From Aquarana catesbeiana (taxonomy: Eukaryota > Chordata > Amphibia > Anura > Ranidae), in contig NC_133331.1 of NCBI RefSeq assembly GCF_042186555.1, positions 275,501-339,500 on the forward strand: a stretch of DNA of 64,000 nucleotides. The letters are read 5' to 3'. Positions 59,501 through 64,000 of this stretch are shown here, piece after piece. How positions within the stretch are numbered: position 1 is the stretch's first letter; every line of letters begins with the position of its first letter. A program made the translations under genes and the position numbers. The notes below the pieces were generated by a model. It ran no database searches. It worked only from the letters and a program-made list of their open reading frames with translations, and was not told where the DNA came from.

Positions 59501-60300
59501 TCACCAACTACAAGAAACGTCTGACCTCTGTGATCACCAACTACAAGAAACGTCTGACCTCTGTGATCACCACCTACAAGAAACGTCTGACCTCTGTGAT
59601 CACCAACTACAAGAAACGTCTGACCTCTGTGATCGCCAACTACAAGAAACGTCTGACCTCTGTGATCACCACCTACAAGAAACATCTGACCTCTGTGATC
59701 GCCAACTACAAGAAACGTCTGACCTCTGCGATCACCAACTACAAGAAACGTCTGACCTCTGTGATCGCCAACTACAAGAAACGTCTGACCTCTGTGATCG
59801 CCAACTACAAGAAACGTCTGACCTCTGTGATCACCAACTACAAGAAACGTCTGACCTCTGTGATCGCCAACTACAAGAAACGTCTGACCTCTGTGATCGC
59901 CAACTACAAGAAACATCTGACCTCTGTGATCGCCAACTACAAGAAACGTCTGACCTCTGTGATCGCCAACTACAAGAAACGTCTGACCTCTGTGATCGCC
60001 AACTACAAGAAACGTCTGACCTCTGTGATCACCAACTACAAGAAACGTCTGACCTCTGGGATTACCACCTACAAGAAACGTCTGACCTCTGTGATCGCCA
60101 ACTACAAGAAACGTCTGACCTCTGTGATCGCCAACTACAAGAAACGTCTGACCTCTGTGATCGCCAACTACAAGAAACGTCTGACCTCTGTGATCGCCAA
60201 CTACAAGAAACGTCTGACCTCTGTGATCGCCACCTCCAAGAAACGTCTGACCTCTGTGATCACCAACTACAAGAAACATCTGACCTCTGTGATCTCCAAC
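53531..60300 (+). repeat. 33-bp minisatellite derived from transposase codons, 6.8 kb (about 205 units)
   Basis: The unit is CTACAAGAAACGTCTGACC followed by TCTGTGATCACCAA. Read in the Tc1 frame it is an 11-residue NYKKRLTSVIT repeat. The first copy follows CANLV and reads SYRKRLTSVI; the last reads TSVISNKGFSTN and stops, which is the normal ending of such transposases. So the array grew from 33 bp near the 3' end of the gene. A 26-bp unit with a 7-bp deletion recurs many times up to about 57875. From there to 60300 all units keep the 33-bp period, leaving a 2.4-kb frame open to the transposase stop. Long frames on the other frames and strand are shadows. A 660-bp block (20 units) starting near 58381 repeats at 59041, marked by CTCTGGGATTACC. 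Confidence 0.93.
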
Positions 60301-60321
60301 AAGGGTTTCTCCACCAACTAA
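60301..60321 (+). pseudogene. Original C-terminal codons and stop of the Tc1-like transposase
   Basis: Immediately after the last unit the frame reads NKGFSTN and TAA. Tc1-type transposases commonly end in a very similar NKGxSTKY-like string, so this fixes the coding origin of the array. Confidence 0.8.
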
Positions 60322-60477
60322 GTCATATATTGCAAAGGGTTCAAATACTTATTTCACTAATTAAAATGAAAATCAGTTTATAACTTTTTTTGTGTTTTTC
60401 TGGATATTTTTGTTATTATTCTCTCACTGTTAAAATAAACCGACCAATATAATTATAGGCTGATTATTTTTTGTCAG
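60322..60477 (+). other. 3' untranslated part of the Tc1-like relic
   Basis: AT-rich sequence (TTCAAATACTTATTTCACTA, then TTTTTTTGTGTTTTTCTGG) between the transposase stop and the right terminal repeat. It carries AAAATAAACC, a possible polyadenylation signal. Confidence 0.6.
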
Positions 60478-60528
60478 TGAACAAACATACAAAATCAGCA
60501 GCTGATCAAATACTTTTTCCCCTCACTG
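60478..60528 (+). repeat. Right terminal inverted repeat of the Tc1-like relic
   Basis: Ends AAATACTTTTTCCCCTCACTG at 60508-60528. No left partner survives in the window. The expected TA on the outside is not clear; a TG-rich microsatellite follows. Confidence 0.7.
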
Positions 60529-60554
60529 TGTGTCTGTGTGTGTATATATATATA
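60529..60554 (+). repeat. TG/TA microsatellite between two Tc1-like elements
   Basis: TGTGTCTGTGTGTG followed by TATATATATATA. It provides the TA immediately before the next element's end at 60555. Confidence 0.85.
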
Positions 60555-60787
60555 CAATGCTGTGAAAAGTAATTGCCCTCCTAAACCTAATAACTGGTTG
60601 TGCCACCCTTGGCGGCAACAACTGTAATCAAGCGTTTGCGATAACTGGCAATGAGTCTTTCACATCACTGTGGAGGAATTTTGGCGCACTCTTCTTTGCA
60701 GAATTGTTTTAATTCAGCCACATTGGAAGGTTTTCCAGCATGAACGGCCCCTGTAAGGTCATAATACAGCATCTCAATGGGATTTAA

Positions 60788-61216
60788 AGTGGAGGGCCAC
60801 CCTAAAAAAAAAATTGCACCAAAAATCTGCAAAAAAAAAAAAAAAAAAACATGTGAAAAAGGCAAAGTCTTATTAATCTGCCTCTTCCTATTCCGCGGCA
60901 TGTCCTGCTCCTCGGTGAGCGGCCCCGTTGCCTTCTGGGAACTGTGTGTGTTCCCAGAACACCACAGGGCTATTCACAGAGCGCCGCGCCGCTAGCGCGT
61001 GCGCAGTAGGAAACTGGCAGTGAAGCCGCAAGGCTCCACTGCCTGTTTCCCTTAGTTAGGATGGTGATGCCGGGACCTGAGAGCCGAGGGACAGGTTGGC
61101 CTCGGGCGGCCGACATCGTGGGCACCCAGGACAGGTAAGTACTTATTTAAAGTCAGCAGCTACAGTGTTTGTAGCTGCTGACTTTAAAAAAAAATTATCG
61201 CGGCTGCAACCCCGCT
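60788..61216. mobile_element. MITE with TTAA duplication, nested in the Tc1-like element (429 bp)
   Basis: TTAA at 60784-60787 and 61217-61220 flanks a block starting AGTGGAGGGCC and ending AACCCCGCT (complement AGCGGGGTT), an imperfect terminal inverted repeat. Removing block plus one TTAA restores the transposase sequence around ATGGGATTTAAGTCC. TTAA duplications are used by piggyBac and Kolobok elements; which applies is not decided. It belongs to the same family as 62601-63080 but in the opposite orientation, sharing the stem-loop and a CTTACCTGTCC...GATGTCGG segment on the minus strand. It holds an A run near 60832-60849. Confidence 0.8.
61146..61188. other. Perfect 19-bp stem, 5-nt loop in the MITE
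   Basis: Left arm TTTAAAGTCAGCAGCTACA (61146-61164), loop GTGTT, right arm is its exact reverse complement (61170-61188). The related MITE has the same hairpin with mismatches. It could fold as RNA if transcribed; small-RNA production is speculative. Confidence 0.75.
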
Positions 61217-62085
61217 TTAAGTCCAGGCTTTGACTAGGCCACTCCAAAACCTAAATTTTGCTTTGTTTTAACCATTTGGAGGTGGACTTGCTGTTGTGTT
61301 TCAGGGCATTGTCCTGCTGCATAACCAAAGTGCACTTGAGCTCGAGGTCAGGAACTGATGGCCGCACATTCTCCTTTAGGATTTTCTGGTAGAGCTCAGA
61401 ATTCATGGTTCCATCAATTATGGTAAGTTGTCCAGGTCTTCAAGCTGAAAAGCAGCCTCAGACCATCCCCCTACCACCACCATGTCTGACTGTTGGGATG
61501 AAGTTCTTGTTATGAAATGCTGTATTAGTTTTATGCCAGATGTAATGGGACGCACACCTTCCAGAAAGTACAATTTTTGTCTCATCAGTCCACAGGATAT
61601 TTGCCTAAAAGTCTTGGGGATAATCAAGATGTTTTTTGGTAAATGTGAGATGAGCCTTTTTGGTCAGCAGTGGCTTTTGCCTTGAAACTCTCCCATGGAC
61701 GCCATTTTTGCCCGGTCTCTTTCTTATTGGTGAATTATGAACACTGATCTTACCTGAGGGATGTGAGGCCTGCAGTTCTTTAGATGTTCTGGGCTCTTTT
61801 ATGACCTCCTGGATGAGTCGTCGTTGAGCTCTTGGTGTAATTTTGGTTGGCCGGACACTCCTGGGAAGGTTCACCACTGTTCCAAGTTTTCTCCATTTGT
61901 GGATAATGCCCCCCCCCCCTGGTCCACTGGAGTTCCAAAGCCTTAGAAATGGCTTTGTAATCCTTCCTAGACTGATACATGTACATTACTTTGTTTCTAA
62001 TCTGTTCTTGAATTTTTTTAGATCATGATGTGTGGCTTTTTGTGCTTCGCTTTCTCAGACAGTTTCTATTTATGTGATTTCTTGA

Positions 62086-62596
62086 CGGGCCGCCACTGAC
62101 AGGAAGTGAAGCCTTGTGGAGTCACAGTCTGTTTCCTATTGCGCATGTTGTGCTGCTCATTCTGAAAGGTCCCGCCGTCTTCTGGGACCTGTGCCTCAGG
62201 CTCTAATCACGTGCTAAAAAATCCAGGCGTATGGATTAGGGAGCGGCGCCCCATATGGACGAGCCGCTACTGGTATTGCGGTCAGCAGATGGTTAAAGAT
62301 TTACTAAAGTTTTTCAGGAACCTCACTGTGAAGACGTTTTATAGCATACAGGAAGAAAAAGTACAATACTATAATAAAGAGAGGCCCATTGGAGTCCGGG
62401 CTTGCTGACTCGGCATTGGACACCTCCAGTCAAGCACTGGCCTTAGAGGCATCATATGATCTGGTGGAGGAGGGGTATATTGTACGGTCATACTCCTTTT
62501 GGACCACAATCGCTCATTCATCCTTCACATGTGAAAACTGAGTTCATTAAAATGTTTTATGCCGTGGTATATGCAGACCAATAAGGGAGGCTGCAC
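62086..62596. other. No gene; mixed repeat relics
   Basis: AGGAAGTGAAGCCTTGTGG and TATTGCGCATG near 62100-62150 resemble the interior of the TTAA-flanked MITE family, so a decayed piece may be present. A plus frame around 62280-62405 (LLKFFRNLTVKTFY) might be an upstream part of the Penelope-like fragment, but this is uncertain. Confidence 0.35.
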
Positions 62597-62600
62597 TTAA

Positions 62601-63080
62601 AGTGGAGGTCCGCTGAAAAATAAAATATTAAAAGCCAGCAGCTACAAATACTGCAGCTGCTGACTTTTAATATACGGACACTTACCTGTCCAGGGAGCCC
62701 GCGATGTCGGCAGCCGAAGCCGATCCGTCCGTCGGCTCTCGGCTGCTGCCGCCGCCATCCTCGGTGAGGGAATAAGGAAGTGAAGCCGTGCGGCTTCACT
62801 TCCTGGTTACCTACTGCGCATGCACGAGTTGCGCTGCACGTCCTCTCTGGTCCCTGCTGTGTTCTGTGTCTCACAGAATACAGCGGGGGAGGACAGTGTA
62901 GGCGCCGGAAGTGGCGTAGGTCACTGCAAGCGCAGCGGTGATCTATGCCAGGAAGTGGGAGCAAATACCTGTATTAGACGGATATCTGCTCCCCCCTCCC
63001 CCCTGAAAGGTGCCAAATGTAACACCGGAGGGGGGAGGAATCCAAAAAGTGGAAGTTCCATTTTTGGGTGGAACTCCACT
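62601..63080. mobile_element. MITE with TTAA duplication (480 bp)
   Basis: Flanked by TTAA at 62597-62600 and 63081-63084. It starts AGTGGAGGTCC and ends GGAACTCCACT, whose complement AGTGGAGTTCC is the matching terminal inverted repeat. Inside are a stem-loop (62625-62646 with 62652-62673, two mismatches), CTTACCTGTCCAGGGAGCCC, GCGATGTCGG and a GCTTCACTTCC segment shared with the nested copy at 60788-61216. No coding capacity. Confidence 0.85.
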
Positions 63081-63086
63081 TTAAGA

Positions 63087-63320
63087 TAATTATCGTACCC
63101 TATCAGAAAGGAAAGCTCTGCTGAGGACAATACTGACCTCATAATACGTACGGCAGACAAAGGAAGTCGTAGAGTTGTACAAGATCAATGTGACTTTATA
63201 TCGAAGGCGAATAGATTGTTAGGCGCACGTATGGAACTGAACTATGACCCTGTCAGGATGCGCATGCCAGCAAACAAGATAACTCTTCTGGACGAACTTC
63301 TAAAACATCTTCCCTTTCAT
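63087..63320 (+). pseudogene. Probable Penelope-like element reverse transcriptase fragment
   Basis: The plus frame reads NTDLIIRTADKGSRRVV, then FISKANRLLG and ELNYDPV. Penelope-like elements have a conserved block of the form N-hydrophobic-I-hydrophobic-P-ADKG near the start of their RT, followed by EANRQL and a DP motif, and this order fits. About 70 residues are recognisable, with a stop just upstream next to the MITE insertion. It is a dead fragment. A DIRS-type or other RT is less likely. Confidence 0.6.
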
Positions 63321-64000
63321 GCTCACAAGAGTTGGACACGGACTAATACATATGCGCATGCGCAAACTCGCAAGTGCACGCGAGCCGTCGCACATTCTCG
63401 TGCACATCGGCGCTTGCGTCTACCTGTGATAGATCCTGGCACCAAACAGATTTAAACTCAGCCAGTGCTCAGGATCAGTGCTGCTTTGTCTTCAGCTCCC
63501 TGCGATCCTGTGAATCTGTATCCTGCTTCCAGTTGCTGACCCCGCTTGTCTTGACCATTCTCTGAACTCCACCTGCATTGACCTCGGCTTGTCCCCTGAC
63601 CTCTCTTTCTTTCTGCTCCTCTGGCTCCTGTTCCACTGATCGGTTCCAGACCCCGCTTGTCTCCTGACCAAGCTCCTGTCTGTGCCCTGTACCCGATCCA
63701 TCCCGTCTATGTATGACCTGGCCTGCCTGCTTGCTGAAGCCATCTGATGACTTCTCCTGCTGCTAGCAAGACTTACAGGCAATCGTGCCACTCTGTACTT
63801 CTGTCTACACTATCAGTGACCCGAGTCAGAGGTGTAAGAGAGGCTTTCCTCATTATATCCAGCTCTGCTTCCAGGTATGTGATAGATCCATTCAATTTTT
63901 TTGGAGCTCCACAGTGTGGTGCACACACTTGAAACCGAACACCAGGAGCAAGAAAGGGTGAAACACACAAAAATGTGTACATCCTCCTCCAAAGAGAAAG
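63320..64000 (+). other. Pyrimidine-rich sequence, possibly LTR-derived; runs off the window
   Basis: Imperfect repetitions of GACCCCGCTTGTCTTGACC, GACCTCGGCTTGTCCCCTGA and GACCCCGCTTGTCTCCTGAC at about 63540-63670, in C/T-rich DNA. This recalls decayed LTR sequence of frog retrotransposons, but no ends or coding parts are visible. Short alternating CGCATGCGCA and GCACG words at 63355-63410 precede it. Confidence 0.3.

Larger units (their letters stand above)
53283..60528 (+). mobile_element. Tc1-like transposon relic inflated by an internal minisatellite
   Basis: The remains of a Tc1/mariner-type element on the plus strand: a piece of transposase (53283-53530), a 6.8-kb array of 33-bp units that replaces the last codons, the original C terminus and stop (60301-60321), a 3' untranslated part, and a right terminal inverted repeat ending CCTCACTG at 60528. 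Its complement, CAGTGAGGGGAAAAAGTATT, is a common Tc1-type end. The left end and N-terminal transposase are missing; an L1/Tx1 scrap lies there instead. Normal elements of this type are about 1.3-1.7 kb, so the relic is several times longer because of the array. Confidence 0.8.
60587..62030 (-). pseudogene. Tc1-like transposase pseudogene interrupted by a MITE
   Basis: Pieces on the minus strand follow a Tc1 transposase. The order is a helix-turn-helix start (QEQIRNK, YKAISKALELQ); VVNLPRSVRPTKITPRAQRR (frameshifted against the start); HNSPIRKRPGKNGVHGRV; KHLDYPQDF; WTDETKI with the first catalytic Asp; QQDNALKH with the second Asp; the MITE; NPIEMLYYDL with the catalytic Glu; CKEECAKIPPQ; and SYRKRLITVV ending GGTTSY-stop at 60587-60589. 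Several frameshifts and stops lie between. All three acidic positions can be traced, but the frame is broken. The segment homologous to the 33-bp unit of the neighbouring array is present only once (about 60622-60652). Confidence 0.85.
60555..62085 (-). mobile_element. Second Tc1-like transposon, 5'-truncated, split by a MITE
   Basis: Read on the minus strand. The 3' end, CAATGCTGTGAAAAGTAATT, at 60555 is preceded by TA and looks like a Tc1 terminal repeat. The transposase relic follows (62030-60587). On the far side, sequence continues to about 62085 and stops before any second terminal repeat, so the 5' end is lost. A TTAA-flanked MITE (60788-61216) lies within the transposase. This family differs from the relic at 53283-60528. 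Confidence 0.8.

Noticed and set aside
4904..60300. CRISPR array
   Set aside because: Repeats are directly adjacent with no unique spacers, and the context is a vertebrate transposon landscape.
57445..60383. 958-, 783- and 804-codon frames in the 33-bp array as genes
   Set aside because: Only one frame is the inherited transposase frame, and it is an expanded relic lacking the N-terminal and catalytic parts. The others are shadows.

Overview
This window looks like a non-genic, transposon-rich and minisatellite-rich stretch of a vertebrate genome. An anuran amphibian is the best guess. The guess rests on the repeat mixture: a CR1-like LINE with an esterase ORF1, two decayed Tc1-like transposons, an L1/Tx1-type reverse transcriptase scrap, a probable Penelope-like scrap, a PIF/Harbinger-type MITE with TAA duplications and a MITE family flanked by TTAA. 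No host gene, tRNA, rRNA, operon or CRISPR array could be supported. Family names come from protein motifs and remembered family features, not from a search.

Layout. 1-3996 (minus): a CR1-like LINE cut by the window edge, with intact ORF1, ORF2 carrying two lesions, and a repeat-rich 5' region. 4095-4505: a MITE. 4904-15249: a 24/22-bp GT-rich minisatellite with roughly 1.0-1.3 kb higher-order repeats. 15727-26671: a 20-bp purine-rich minisatellite in almost perfect register. 27234-27500: a G-rich purine tract. 28255-29330: old interspersed repeats, possibly LTR-like. 29331-30063: a 57-bp minisatellite. 30676-30765: an 18-bp minisatellite. 30771-50335: a 40-bp minisatellite arranged as 4.05-kb higher-order repeats, each carrying the same 161-162 bp foreign insert. 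51115-52724: a 1.39-kb near-perfect palindrome in an insertion bounded by a 19-bp direct repeat. 53044-53281: an L1/Tx1-type RT scrap. 53283-60528: a Tc1-like relic whose last transposase codons have expanded into a 6.8-kb array of 33-bp units. 60555-62085: a second Tc1-like relic (minus) split by a TTAA MITE. 62601-63080: a related MITE beside a probable Penelope-like fragment. 63320-64000: a pyrimidine-rich, possibly LTR-like end.

About 48 kb of the 64 kb (about 75 percent) is tandem array, in five large blocks of unrelated sequence. Most of the very long open frames are by-products of stop-free repeat units. The most notable observations are the minisatellite born inside a transposase gene, the palindromic insertion with direct flanking repeats, and the 4-kb higher-order structure time-stamped by one foreign insert. 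Near-identical multi-kilobase repeats and a near-perfect palindrome are also classic assembly hazards, so spanning long reads are needed before copy numbers are trusted.
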